From contig BSBM01000646.1 of assembly GCA_027924585.1 (NCBI GenBank), positions 555,501 through 619,500 of the forward strand: a stretch of DNA of 64,000 nucleotides, written 5' to 3'. This DNA is from Larix kaempferi. Lineage: Eukaryota; Streptophyta; Pinopsida; Pinales; Pinaceae. Below the pieces are notes generated by a model that saw nothing but the letters and a program-made list of their open reading frames with translations, did no database searches and was not told the DNA's origin. The translations under genes and the position numbers were made by a program. Every line of letters begins with the position of its first letter. The stretch's first letter is position 1. This document shows positions 40,588 to 53,958 of this stretch, one piece after another.

Positions 40588-42812
40588 CCATTTTGGATGT
40601 GTCCACGGTGTCCATGCATGCCCGAGAGCCTTCAGATGAGAAATGCCCTCCTTGAGTGAATTTGGAATGGCCCTCACTGAGCAAAACCCTAGCTCTGGAG
40701 ATGGCACATTGGCACCATTTATGGGACTTCGAGGCATAGTTTGGGGAGTCCCCTAGATGTAACCCGGCGTTCCATATCCATCGGAATCGACAGATTCACG
40801 ATCGGAGCCAGGGTTTGGTTGCTACGGGCATTTTCATTAAGCACCCCTGGGCCATTCAGGGACACTTTGACGATTTGCTCCGGGGGCACGGAACCCAAAC
40901 CAGCAAGCAGAATTGGATTTTTTCGGCTCCCATAGGTGCACATGGCCATTGTGGATGCGTCCACGGTGGAAATGCACCCCGGGAGCCTTCAGATGATAAA
41001 TTCCCCCTGGAGCGAATTTGGAATGGCCCTCACTAAGCAAAACCCTAGCTCCAGAGATGGAACATTGGAACTGTTTCTGAGCCTTCGAGGCACGATGTGG
41101 GGGGTCCCCTAACTGAAAATCGACATCTTGGATCCATCGGAATCAATGGATTCAGGATCGGAGCCACGGTTTGGGTGCTACGGGCATTTTCGTTGGGCAC
41201 CCCGGGGTCATTCAAGGACACTTTGAGGATTTGCTTTGGGGCCACGGATCCCAAACCGACGAGCGGAATTGGATTCCGTCAGCTCCCATAGGTGCATATT
41301 GCCATTTTGGACGCGTCCACAGTGGCCACACACGCCCAATATCTTTCAAATGAGAAATTCCCCCCTTGAGTGAATTTGGAATGGCCCTCACTGAGCAAAA
41401 CCCTAGCTCCGGAGATGGCACATTGGCACCATTTTCGGGACTTCGAGGCACAGTTTGGGGAGTCCCCTAACTGGAACCCGGTGTCCCGGATCCATTGGAA
41501 TCCACAAATTCACGATCGGAGCCACAGTTTGGGTGCTACAGGCATTTTCGTCGGGAACCCCGTGGCCATTCAGGGACACTTTATGGATTTGCTCCGGGGC
41601 CACGGAACCCAAACTAGCGAGCGGACTTGTATTTCATCAGCTCCCACAGGTGCACATGGCCATTTTGGATGCATCCACAGTGGCAACGCACCTCGGGAGA
41701 CTTTGGATGATAAATGGTCCCCTTGAGCAAATTTGGAATGGCCCTCATTGAGCAAAATCCTAGCTCCGGAGATGGCACATTGGAACCATTTCTGGGACAT
41801 CGAGGCACGATGTAGGTGGTCCCCTAGCAGAAAGCCGATGTCCTAAATCCATTGGAACCAATGGATTCACGATCGGAGCCACGGTTTGGGTTCTACAGGA
41901 ATTTTTGTTGGGCACCCTGGTGCCATTTAGGGACACTTTGAGGATTTGCTCTGGGGCCACGGAACCCAAACTGGGGAGAGGACTTGGATTTCGTCAGCTC
42001 CCACAGGTGCATATTTCCATTGTGGATGCGTCCATGATGGCCATGCACAACCGGGATCCTTCGGATGAGAAATGGCCCCCTTGAGCGAATTTGGAATGGC
42101 CCTCACTGAGCAAAACCCTAGCTCCGGAGATGGCACAATAACATGATTTTTGGAGGTTGGCGGCATGTTGTGGGGGGTCCCCTAGATGAAACCTAGCATC
42201 TTGGATCCATTGGAATTGACGGATTCACAATCAGAACCACGGTTTGGGTGCTACGGGAATTTTTGTCAGGCACCCCAGGGCCATTCAGGGACACTTTGAG
42301 GATTTGCTCCAGGGCCACAGAACCCAAACCGGTGAGCAGAATTGGATTGAGTCAGCTCCCATAGGTGCACGTGGTCATTTTGGATGCGTCCATAGTGGCC
42401 ACGGACGCTTGGGATCCTTCGGATGAGAAATGGCTCCCTTGAGAAAATTTGGAATGGCCCTCATTGAGCAAAACCCTAGCTCCAGAGATGGCACATTGGC
42501 ACTATTTCCAAGACTTCGAGGCACGGTGTGGGGAGTCCCCTAGCTGAAACCTGGAGTCTCAGATCCATCGGAATCAATGGATTCTCGATCAGAGCCACGG
42601 TTTGGGTGCTATAGGAATTTTCCTCGGGAACCCCGGGGCTATTCAGGGACACTTTGAGGATTTGCTCCGGGGCCACGGAACCCAAACCAATGAGCGGACT
42701 TGGATTCCATCGGATCCCACAGGTGCACGTGGCCATTGCGGATGCATCCATAGTGGACACACACGCCCGGGAGCCTTCGGATGATAAATGGCCCCCTTGA
42801 GCGAAATTGGAT
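40588..42812 (-). repeat. Satellite subfamily C, reversed part
   Basis: About six monomers in the opposite direction. GCAAAACCCTAGCTC or a close variant recurs at 40681, 41037, 41395, 41752, 42110 and 42468, in steps of 356-358. In this direction the unit runs parallel to subfamily A. Confidence 0.95.
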
Positions 42813-45183
42813 CACCTCTGTTTCACATTTGTGAAGACCTGTGATCACTAAGGTTACTAATATCTTGTTCTAACACTAAGGCCATTTCCCTAGTAGAACA
42901 CATGGAGAGCAGAGCTAACACCTAACATGGTTTTGGATGTCAACACTAGAGGATACCTCCAATTGGAATGATATATAGAATAAGGATTTATTCCTTCTCA
43001 TACCATCAATATCACACTGTTTTATTTGTAATTAACTTCATGGAGGAATTCACTATGGTTCATGAAAACACCCCTAGGAGGATATCTGAAGTCTAGGGAG
43101 GACAACTTGGCTTGAGCTTGATCCTTCTGAGATTATATTGTTACATCCCTTGGAGGTTTATGATTAGGGGTTTTTTATGAAACCCTAGGTGCATTTTCTA
43201 AATAAGAAGAGAAGCAAATGTATTGCATTGGATGACTTGTTTTAGTGATTCATGCATGTTATATCTCCTTGATTCAACTAGGGCTTCCACTATTTTCCCT
43301 AGCTATTTGGAGAGCTAGTGAATTGTACTAGCCTTGTGATAAGGCTCTCATACATGTTCTTGAATTGTAATTTACAGTTATATATGTATTGCTAATTTAT
43401 CATAAGTAAAAGATAATTTTGTTGAGTGATTTGACATCATTGTTGAATAAGGGTTGTTTTACTATTGCTATAATTCTTGTAAACGTGAGTTTTCAGATTT
43501 GGTTTATGCATGATAAGTTTTCAATGCAACTAAATCTAATATAAGAACTAGGATATTTTTGTGAGGCTCCATGCAAATTCACTAAAGCACACAGTGATTG
43601 TGACTAGGTGAAACTCTACTCTTTGAGGTTTCAGAGGCTTCGGATTTATGTATTTCCTCCTACCATATTTAAGTATATAAAAGATTTTCAAAGGGCATGC
43701 TAAAATATTCTAACGTATACATTCATTGTGGGTAAGCTAGATGGACCATGTTTCTTGCAAAGCCAAGGATTGATTTACATTATATGTGTGTGATATCCAT
43801 CGACGAAGAGTAGAGTTGAGATTTTTTGTGTGCCCATGGTTGAGGGTCTAAGAGTATGTGAGATAATTGGGAACCCCAAGTAAAAGGCCTCACAAAGGGA
43901 AATTCCAAGTAATTTTGAGAAAGTGACAAATTAGGTCAAAAGTTGAGCATCTTGTTCTAACACTAAGGTCATTTCCCTAATAGAAGACATGCGGAGTGGA
44001 GCTAATGCCTAACATGATTTTGGGTGCTATCAATAGCATTGTCTTGCCATGTACTTGTGTAATGTGACATGGCTACTTTTTGTAAACCCTAAGAAAGAGA
44101 ATCATGCTAGTGGTGAGAGCTTGATTGACCTAAGCTTGTTATTGAATCCAACTAGTGGAGAAGATAAGGGAAAGATAGACATGTTGGATGTTCTTGTAGA
44201 GATTTCTCTTGTGCGATGCTAGAGTATAAGACCTAAGGTTTGAGGATTGAAATACCAGGATGGACATGTAGCCTTGGATGCTAGAAATAATGTTATATTG
44301 TAGTGTACTTGTGTGATGTGACATGGCTAGGGTTTGCATGAGATATCTCATATTAACATGTTCATGTGCTCTTGCATGTACCCCAACGTTCCAAGAAAAA
44401 TAAATATTTATATTTATTTGCAAGGCAAATTTAAGGTCTTGGACATGACTGCAACCTTTGTATCTCATAATCGCAAGCCATTGACATCATTGAAATATGA
44501 GATCATGGTAGTGGAAGAAGTTGCAGAGGTGTTAGATTTCTAAATATTGAAATAGTTTAATCCCAACACAAAGCATCTCATTCTTATCACCAACCAAATG
44601 CATATTAGGGTTTGATGCTAGAGTATAAGACCTAGGGTTTGAGGATTGAAATACCAAGATGGACATGTAGACTTGGATTCTATAAATTGAGTTCTCTAGT
44701 GGTGTACTTGTGTGACGTGACATGGGTAGGGTTTTTAAACCCTAATAAAGATAATCATGCTAGTGGGGAGACATTGATTAACATAAGCTTGTCGTTGAAT
44801 CCAATGAGGGATTCCTATATGTCCTAGAGACTATAGGGTTGTTGAGGAAACCCTAGTAGTTTAGCCTCAAATAACAAGGATATGTTTAGCCTCCAATAAA
44901 TGATATGGGTGCAACTAGGAGTATTTTAGCACTCAGTATGGGTTTTATGGCACTAAACACGGTCAAATGATGAAACCTTGACCTTAGGACCAATGAATTG
45001 GAGTGGTTGGTGTAAAACATCAAGGTATTGTAATAGTAACTTAATCATAACTCAAACATCAAATAAACGATATAGAATAACGATATAAAATAAACTATGT
45101 AACATGAATAACATTAATCATGAATGAATAAACAATCACATGGATATACTATGTACCTCAATCAATTATGCCTTCTGGATCCT
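42813..45183. other. AT-rich stretch with dispersed duplications, no gene
   Basis: ATCTTGTTCTAACACTAAGG with about 90 bp of similar sequence occurs at 42862 and 43950. GATGCTAGAGTATAAGACCT with about 130 bp occurs at 44216 and 44614. A CATGCTAGTGG(T/G)GAGA block recurs at 44103 and 44756. Together they suggest a degenerate long-period repeat of about 400-700 bp. No coding domain was seen. Confidence 0.6.
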
Positions 45184-48100
45184 CTCAGTTTTTTATTGTC
45201 TTGAACAACCTCTCTTGCTCTGCAGGAGGTAGTAAGTAGCGTACTTTGTTTGATGTCTTCATTGACATTGTTTGCAATTGGATGTTTGTACCAACGATCA
45301 AGTGCATAAAGTGATACACCCATGAAACTGGTCTATAATCTGTGTATGTGTAGCCATTGTTCTTTGGTCCCTTTCCATCTACTATAAGATATTCCCCCTG
45401 AACAACCATCGAGCCAGTCGGAAAGGAAATGCCTTCACTATCGGTTAATGATACGAGGAGGGTTTTCTTCCCCTCGATGCATCGTGCCAACCAATAATTC
45501 GTCCCAATTGCACTGTCTGTCGGAGCGACAACTGCGTAGATGTGTTTTGCAAAAATGCATTTTATGGTCATATTCAACCAAGTAGTGGTTTGATAACTTG
45601 GATAATTACAAAAACAAGGAGGGAACCGGGATATGCATGCAGAAATGTTTACCTTGATGTACAAGATCAGATATATGATCATATTCATTCGAAATAGAGG
45701 ATTGGCCTTCCTCTAACTGGATTGTTTCAACAACTGCACGTGTGTCCACTGTAAGTGATACATGATCCCATTCATCAACCCAATCCATTGATTCACACTC
45801 ATCCCACTCACAACTGCTGCAAGGCCCACAAAAGCAAGCAAGTTTCCGCGTCCATAATACATATTTCAAATAAGGGGTTGTTTGAGCTTCAAACTAAATG
45901 AAATCCACAAGTGCCTTGCATAGTACTACAACTATGAGAACGCGATCGATCTATATCAACCACATGCCATAAATTTTTGACATGTCCTCTACCTGTTGGT
46001 CTGTGTTGCTCTGTGGTTCGATTTGACATTTTTGCAAAGCACCATCGAACTATGATTCTGCATCTCGAATATGAGGGTCCATCATGCACCTCATCTCCTC
46101 CCTTTGTAGGGCAGTTTTGAGACATGCTCCAACCCCATCATGCTCTCCCTTTCCATGCTCGGTCTCAAAATAGTTCCATATATGCAACACATCATAAGTC
46201 TTGCGCAAAATACTCAAACACTGGAATACACGTGAATTTTTGAACTGGCCTACACAACCATCTGACCATATCCAATGCTGATCCATTTGTATACCTCTCT
46301 CCTTCAGCTGATTATAGAAAATTCTGAAGCAATGCTGCACATAATGCAAGTCGTGGCCCCTGTCATCACTGATGTAGAAGTTGGTCTCTTTCAATATTAT
46401 CCTCATGTCATTGCTTCTCTCTGGCACATGCCTACACGTGATACGGACGATTATGCTAACTTGGTCTGAATGGTAGTATTGACTTTGAATCTCATCATGT
46501 GGCTGCAGGGTGTAGTTTTCAGCAAATTCCACAACTGACAATATTGTCCCTACACTGTCTGTACTGTTCATCCTGCCATCGTGCTACATGGACATGCTAT
46601 ACATACTGCTCTGTCTTTTTGTATAATTCCTTCATGAAATCGCAAATTTGTACCTGGAGCCACAAAACCAACGGCATTAATACAATGTGAAATTTGCAAT
46701 TTGAATATATATGTACAAATTCAACATGAATAGTATGAAAGTATGCAAAATTAGATTACCTGTGACTTCACCAATGCATTTTTTTGCTTTCCTTCGCACT
46801 ATCTACTTGATATGTTATGTACTTGAAGTTCTGCATTTCTACTGACATCCTCCCAAATTCGTGCTCCTCAGTTTCATGGATGCAATGACTCAATAATGCA
46901 AATCCACTCCACCTGGAACATGTCCCATATAAACATGATATTTTATAATATTTTTGTCCTTCAGGTCTTGGACACATTATGCTATGCATAAATTCTCTGA
47001 ATGCATTCGGTGGTCATAACGATGGGCATTCATGTACAATGTTAGTATGAAAATCACAAAATATATGTCTATATGTATCATAATAGTACTCAAATTCTAC
47101 ATGGTATCTACAACAACATGTGTTGTGATCAATGCAAATTCTAACATACCAAGGTTTGTAGTTTTCAAAGGACCTTTGGCCCAAGTTCAATTGTGTGTGC
47201 TCATTCTTGAACCTCTCGTAGAGTTCTGTTTGTGTCATGTCAAGGAAGTGCTTGACATGGGGTTCACACCCCTTAACGCATTTTCTCAAATTTAACACAT
47301 CTCTTTGATTCGATGATGGTCTAGTGTTATCATGCCAAAACATTTGTACTAGTTCTTTAACAGCATCAATAATCTTCATGTATGAACGAGGTAACCTACC
47401 AACAAAGGCCCAACAATCTTTTTGGCCTAGGGTCTCAAGTTTTTCTCTAATAGAAAAATACTTTTGAAGAGTCTTTCTATCCACTTTAAATATTTTACAT
47501 GTGTGTGATAGCAGGTGACGTTGCGTTGTGTATTTGTCTACAATCGATTCCGACAGTACATGACAGGCCACATTAAAATCTTTTGTACGAGAAGTTTTTC
47601 CAATCAAATTAAATGCAGACTGTAGATTTCTAACGACATGATTGTTGGCCTCTGAACTTCTAACTACCTTTATGCCCAAAATTATCCTAACATGAGCTAG
47701 ACAATGTGATTTTAACAAAGCTAGAAAAAATTGACATTTTGCTGCATCGGTTTTGGATTCAAAAAATTCTTTGATTATCCCGCTACAATGGAAATCAATC
47801 ATGTGTTTGGGAAACTTACCTTCAAGTCCTGAAAATGAACTTTCATCCACATGAATATGTCTGGGAGTTCTTCATCATCCGCTTGATAGTTGAGGAAAGG
47901 GATTCAGAAAGGAAGTACGAGTCTTGTCACCGGTTTGTTGTGGCCCTTGGTTCACAATTTGCTCCTACAAGGGAGGGTGTTCGACATGTGTGTGCTCTTC
48001 TTGGGGAGGTTTCCAATTAACAACCTGTTCAACATCCATCCCTTCATACTCGACATCAAGCAAGATTTGATTGACTTCAACCACTTCGTTGTTTCTTGTT

Positions 48101-48258
48101 GATGGATCTAAGGCACTAATATCTTGATGTCTACAGTTTTCCATGTACAACCTGGCCTTTTCTCTTATCTCATGAGCCTTTTCAGGGGGTGGCTCCTTCC
48201 TTCTAGACTTTCTTTTATCATTACGTTTGTTGCCCATATTCAATATGTTTTTTAACAA
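45184..48258 (-). pseudogene. Decayed transposase-like gene (FAENYT-type)
   Basis: Consecutive minus-strand pieces line up as one gene. 48258-47965 has a basic start, MGNKRNDKRKSRRKEPPPEK. 47850-47014 holds FWHDNTRPSSNQRD, NYKPWYVRICIDHNTCCCRY and HVEFEYYYDTYRHI. After one TGA the same frame goes on at 46989-46768 with PRPEGQKYYK and SRWSGFALL. An intron-like gap follows (donor CACAG|GTAATC near 46762, acceptor GTGGCTCCAG near 46654), then 46571-46050 with VVEFAENYTLQPHDEIQSQY, HWIWSDGCVGQFKNSRVF and FETEHGKGEHDGVGACLK. The end is in mixed frames: DRSRSHSCSTMQGTCGFHL, ACFCGPCSSCEWDECES, then GTNYWLARCIEGKKTL. Asp and Glu in these motifs would suit a DDE-type nuclease. I cannot name the family. 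Several stops and shifts make it non-functional. Confidence 0.55.
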
Positions 48259-49487
48259 AACAAAAATACCACCCCTACAAGAATGGACAACAAAGAAGAT
48301 ATTAAAACTCGATGTGCATGATTATTAAAACTCGATGTAGCAATTGATTATGTACAACAACATCTAGTGAGAATGTTTTCATATAATCTTAAAAGCTATT
48401 GAGAATGCCCTCGATATAACAACAATGTCACCTCTAGGAAATCAATTGGATGGTATTGGATGGTGGTATGGGATGTTAGTAAGAGCACATTTCCTACAAA
48501 AGGAGAAGCTCATACTCACTTCATTTTCATGTTTTGGATGATGGAAAATAGCCCCAAAAGATTACTTGAGTTTGATTCTTTAGGTGTTTGTGTGAGTTGT
48601 TGTGTTGAAATCATGAGGAATTCAACGAATGTTTGTGTACTGGATGGAGTTATGTGATTATGAAAGCTTATTGGTAGTGATGCAAGCAAGTTTTTTTATT
48701 ATCTTCATGAAAGGTTCAAAGCATTGCTTGGTGCATGTTGTAGTTTTTTAGTGGTAAGATGTTTTTATTGTCTATGTTGAAGATTAAGAAGACTAAAATA
48801 CATCTATCATACAGTTCATGAAGAAAAAGTAAAATAGATACAATTCAAACAAAGTGAATGAAGACTAAAATACATTTAACAAGAGGAAGAGGTCACCATA
48901 CCTCAAGGATTATGATTGCTCTTTGATTCAAATGTAAAATGCTCTTTTGATGTATCCACTATATGTAAGAAGAGTTCAAGAGTGTCCAAGCAGCATGAGA
49001 ATTCAATCCAAGGAGTCAAATAGAGTCCAACTGTTGTGTATTTAATCAAAGGAGCCAAATAGATCCCAACTGGTGTGTATTCAATCCAAAGAGCCAACTA
49101 GAGCCCCAACTCTTGTGTATTCTATCCAAATTGTCAAAGAAACACCAAATGGTGTATGAATTCACTCCAAGATGCAAACGGCTATTGGACTGTACGTGAA
49201 AACAGCGAAAACATGCGTGGAATAAGAGAAAAAATGCAGGAGAAGAGTGCGGGTTATTTTCTGAATTTTATGCTCAACAGGGACACACACGCGCTAGTAG
49301 CGCGTGCATACTAGATGCGTGTGCGTGCTCCTAGTGTGTGCGCGCTCCTGTTGAATGTTAAATAGTTTGATGGGTAACGTTTACTTCATTTATTTCCAAA
49401 TAAATCGATATGTTTCGGTTTGTTCCTATTGCCCCTCCCCCATAAAGGCTTTTAGGCCCTCTTCTAAACATCAATCCCTAAGTGCAT
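48259..49487. other. AT-rich stretch without a recognisable gene
   Basis: Three degenerate units of about 60 bp around AATCCAA(A)GGAG(C/T)CAA(A)TAGA lie at 49000-49130. An alternating purine-pyrimidine stretch with the palindrome GCGCTAGTAGCGC lies at 49285-49350. Confidence 0.5.
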
Positions 49488-49883
49488 AAGTGCACAAGAT
49501 GATGATGAGGAGGAGGGTGATGACAATGAACATGATCATGATGCAAATGAAGATGATACAGATGATGATGTTGATGAAGATGAAGATGATGGTGGTGATG
49601 ATGAAGACGTTGAAGATGATGATGAGGGTGATGAGGATGATGATGATGGTGATGAAGAAGATGATGTTGATGGAGATGTTGATGAGGAAGGGGGAGATGA
49701 CAATGATGATGAAGAGGAGAACGATGATGATGATGATGATGATGATCTTCATCATCATCATCATCATCATTTCCATCATCATATGGTGATGATGATCATC
49801 TTCATCTTCATCAGCATCATCTAAATCGTCTTCATCATCATATGGAGCTTCTCTAATTTTGGATATAAGGAGGATATAAGATG

Positions 49884-49914
<31 letters not shown>

Positions 49915-50083
49915 AGATGTTGATGATGATGATGATGATAGTGGTGATGATGATGAAGATGTTGATGATGATCATGATGATGGTGATGAAGATGATATGA
50001 TGAAGAAGATGATGATGATGGAGATGTTGATGAGGAACCTAGAGATGACAATGATGATGAAGATGTTGTTGTTGTTTTTGATG

Positions 50084-50114
<31 letters not shown>

Positions 50115-50339
50115 AGATGTTGATGATGATGGTGATGGTGATGAAGATGATGATGAAGAAGAAGAAGATGATGATGATGATGGATATGTTGCTAAGGAAC
50201 CTAGAGATGACAATGATGATGAAGATGTTGACGATGATGATGATGGTGATGATGATGAAGATGGTGATGGTGATGGTGATGGTGATGGTGATGAAGATGA
50301 TGATGGTGGTGATGAAGAAGATGATGGTGATGGAGATGT

Positions 50340-50370
<31 letters not shown>

Positions 50371-50661
50371 GGTGATGAAGATGCTGATGACGAAGAAGAT
50401 GATGATGATGGAGATGTTGATGAGGAACCTAGAGATGACAATGATGATGAAGATGTTGATGATGATGATGGTGATGATGATGAAGATGTTTATGATGATG
50501 ATGGTGATGAAGATGATGATGATGATGATGATGATGATGAAGATGATAATGATGGAGATGTTGATGAGGAACCTAGATATGAAAATGATGATGAAGATGT
50601 TGATGATGATGATGATGGTGATGATGATGAAGATATTGATGATGATGGTGATGGTGATGAA

Positions 50662-50694
<33 letters not shown>

Positions 50695-50872
50695 GAAGAA
50701 GATGATGATGATGGAGATGTTGATGATGATGAAGAAGATGATGATGATGGTGATGATAATGAAAATGTTGATGATGATGATGATGATGGTGATGAAGATG
50801 ATGATGATGAAGAATATGATAATGAAGATGATGTTGATGAGGAACCTAGAGATGACAATGATGATGAAGATG

Positions 50873-50903
<31 letters not shown>

Positions 50904-50935
50904 AGATGTTGATGATGATGATGGTGGTGATGAAT

Positions 50936-50978
<43 letters not shown>

Positions 50979-51998
50979 GGAAGGGGGAGATGACAATGAT
51001 GATGAAGAGGAGGACGATGATGATGATGATGAAGATGATGATGATGATCATCATCATCATCATCATCATGATCATCATCCTCATCATCTAAATTGTTTTC
51101 ATCATCATAAGGAGCTTCTCTAATTTTGGATATAAGGAGGATATAAGATGATGATGATGGTGGTGGTGGTGATGATGATGAACATGTTGTTGATGATGAT
51201 GATGGTGATGAAGATGATGATGAGGATGATGAAGAAGATGATGATGATGGAGATGTTGATGAGGAAGGGGGAGATGACAATGATGATGGAGAGGAGGAGG
51301 AGGAGGATGACGATGATGATGATGATCATCATCATCATCATCATATTCATCCTCATCATCTAAATCGTCTTCATCATCATAAGGAGATTCTCTAATTTTG
51401 GATAGAAGGAGGATATAAGATGATGATGATGATGGTGATGATGATGAAGATGTTGATGATGATGATGATGATGGTGATGAAGATGATGATGATGAAGATG
51501 ATGATGGTGATGTTGTTGATGAGGAAGGGGGAGATGACAATGATGATGAAGAGGAGGAGGACGATGATGATGATCATCATCATCATCATCATATTCATCC
51601 TCATCATCTAAATTGTCTTCATCATCATAAGGAGATTCTCTAATTTTGGATATAAGGAGGATATAAGATGATGATGATGATGATGGTGATGATTATGATG
51701 GTGGTGATGATGAAGATGTTGATGATGATGATGATGCTGATGATGACGATGATGATGATGATGATGATGATGAAGATGATGATGATGGAGATGTTGATGA
51801 GGAAGGGGGAGATGGCAATGATCATGAAGAGGAGCACTATGATGATGATGATGATTATGATGATGACGATGATGATTATGATGATGATGATGATGATGAC
51901 GAAGATGATGATGATGATGATCATCATCATCATCATCTAAATCATCTTCATCATCATGTAAGGAACTTCTCTAATTTTGGATATAAGGAGGATATAAG

Positions 51999-52029
<31 letters not shown>

Positions 52030-52127
52030 AGATGTTGATGATGATGATGATAATGATGATGATGATGATGATGATGGAGATGTTGATGAGGAAGGGGGAG
52101 ATGGTAATGATCATGAAGAGGAGGACA

Positions 52128-52174
<47 letters not shown>

Positions 52175-52231
52175 TGATGAAGATGATGATGATGATAATG
52201 ATGATGATGAAGATGATGAATATGATGATGG

Positions 52232-52263
<32 letters not shown>

Positions 52264-52265
52264 GC
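49488..52265. repeat. GAT/ATC compound microsatellite, left block
   Basis: The block is almost entirely GAT triplets on the plus strand, with short returns of CAT that mirror it (for example 49728-49770, 51030-51075, 51322-51352, 51568-51598, 51915-51940). A spacer with CTAATTTTGGATATAAGGAG recurs at 49853, 51120, 51392, 51640 and 51971. A GTTGATGAGGAACCTAGAGA (or GAGGAAGGGGGAG) word recurs in between. Long open frames here are poly-Asp, -Met, -Ile, -Ser and -His and are by-products of the triplet. Confidence 0.97.
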
Positions 52266-53065
52266 AGTACTGACCCCACAGATGCAGGATATTGCATAGA
52301 AGATGAAATTAGAGAAAGACCTGGCTGAGAAGGAAATAGTCATTGCAGAACAGACAAGAGTGCTCACTACGAAGGAGGAAATTGCAGACGAACGAACGAG
52401 GCTAGCAAGAGCTCTGTCCAAGGCATGTGAAACAGCAGTGCTAGACCTGGATGTCGACCCAGAGGCCCAGGTTGTTATGTTAGGATTTTCTGTGTAGGAG
52501 ATTAGAAAAGAAAATGCGAAGCTCCAAGCTCGGATCACACCAAGCACACCACCTGCACAAGTTCAGAATCGCCAGACAGCAATCGAGGAAGCAGTAGTAG
52601 AAATTCAGGAACTGGAACAAGCAGCGTAGCAAGTGGCGGTAAGTCTCACAGAATTCTGGGATAGGTTGGTCGACGATGACCAATTGGTCACACTAAATAG
52701 AACGCTCCGCGAAGTGGAAGAGTAGTTGGAAACATTTAAGGGATCATTCAAAATGATGTCCGCGATGATACGAATGGCAAAGGCTGCGGAACTACAAGAT
52801 ATGAAGCAGCAGGCAAAGAAAGCCCACAAAAGGAAGCAATGACGAGCTGCACAGCTGGATGATCTTCAGACAAACGCTGAAGCCCTCATAGCACCAATAG
52901 TACTAGAGATGAAACAGGTCTAGGAGTAGTTGCAGGAGGTACGACAAAGAATATGCGACCACCGAACGGAGCAGCAGGTGATAGAGAGTGTGCAGCTCAG
53001 AGCATCAACAAAGGAGATAGTCGACCTGATACGTACTACCTATGACGAATTTCAACAGCAGTAAA
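52266..53065 (+). pseudogene. Coiled-coil ORF of an LTR element, second copy
   Basis: A frame rich in E, Q, K, A and L: EKDLAEKEIVIAEQTR, KENAKLQARI, AIEEAVVEIQELEQAA, KAAELQDMKQQAKKAHK and LDDLQTNAEALI. It is broken by TAG at about 52299, 52495, 52627, 52723, 52921 and 52927 and one TGA near 52841. Each TAG fits a CAG (Gln) codon changed by one base, and the TGA fits CGA. It ends in a TAA 60 bases before a purine tract and LTR, the same layout as the first copy (2658-9595). The two proteins are similar in character but were not alignable with confidence by eye. Function unknown. Confidence 0.6.
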
Positions 53066-53125
53066 AAAAATAGCAATGTCCAGCTAAGGTGGATCAGGAT
53101 GAGCCACAAGATTGTGTTGGGGGCC

Positions 53126-53826
53126 TGTTGGCACGGGATAGATCCGTAGGAAGTGCGGAAGCCGACATGTACGAAAGGGTCATTCTGCGGAAAAGGGACC
53201 TTTCGCCACTTTTTGCGGAAGCATAAGAGTTGTTGTATTAGTCGAGTGAGTCATGTGGACCATTTTGTAATAAGATGAAAGCATATAAATAAAGCAAGAT
53301 TGTAATCCTAAGGGCATCGAAGTTTTGGATATTAATCCTATCTTTTGGGTTTGGTTGTATCCGCGATATGATGACTTGACTGTTTCTATGAGGTTTGTTC
53401 CGCGGGTGTTGATGAATGAATGAGGATGTTCGGTTATGAATTCTATTTTTGTGCAATGATGTGATGATGAATAATGGGTTATGTGAATGATTTTTGTTGA
53501 TTAATGCAAATATGTGTTGCTATTGATTAGTGCGAATATGTTGTTGAATATGCTCTGAATGTATGTGTTATGAATAAGATGTGAATGATTGGTTAATGGA
53601 ATGCTATGAATGTTGTAATCTCTGGTTAATGTGCGCATATCCTCTTCACAACTGCGGAAGCTTGGTTCCAGCATCCCTCTTATCCACCTTGGGTGAGACT
53701 ACACTTGCTTTGCAAGTGTTGCTGGAAAGGGTTACACCTTTCTAGGCCAGTGTATAAGGGAGTTAGGTTGATAGTTTGTTGGCGATAGTGAGGAGTGAAC
53801 CCTTGTCGATAGACTCTGTGTCAACA
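53126..53826 (+). repeat. 3' LTR of the second coiled-coil-ORF element
   Basis: 701 bp with perfect 5-base inverted ends (TGTTG...CAACA), preceded by GTTGGGGGCC. A CATATAAATAAAGC box lies at 53281-53294. The pre-LTR words GAGCCA(C/T)AAG...GTGTT(G/A)GGGGCCTGTT are shared with 9571-9598. It abuts GAT repeats on its right, so the right-hand TSD cannot be recognised. Confidence 0.8.
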
Positions 53827-53917
53827 TTGATGATGATGGTGATGATGATGAAGATGTTGATGACGATGATGATGGTGATGATGATGACAATGAAGATGTT
53901 GATGATGGTGATGATGG

Positions 53918-53958
<41 letters not shown>

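Noticed and set aside
39082-42848. Many similar short open frames on both strands
   Set aside because: All are copies of the same satellite C monomer. Both strands appear because the array reverses.
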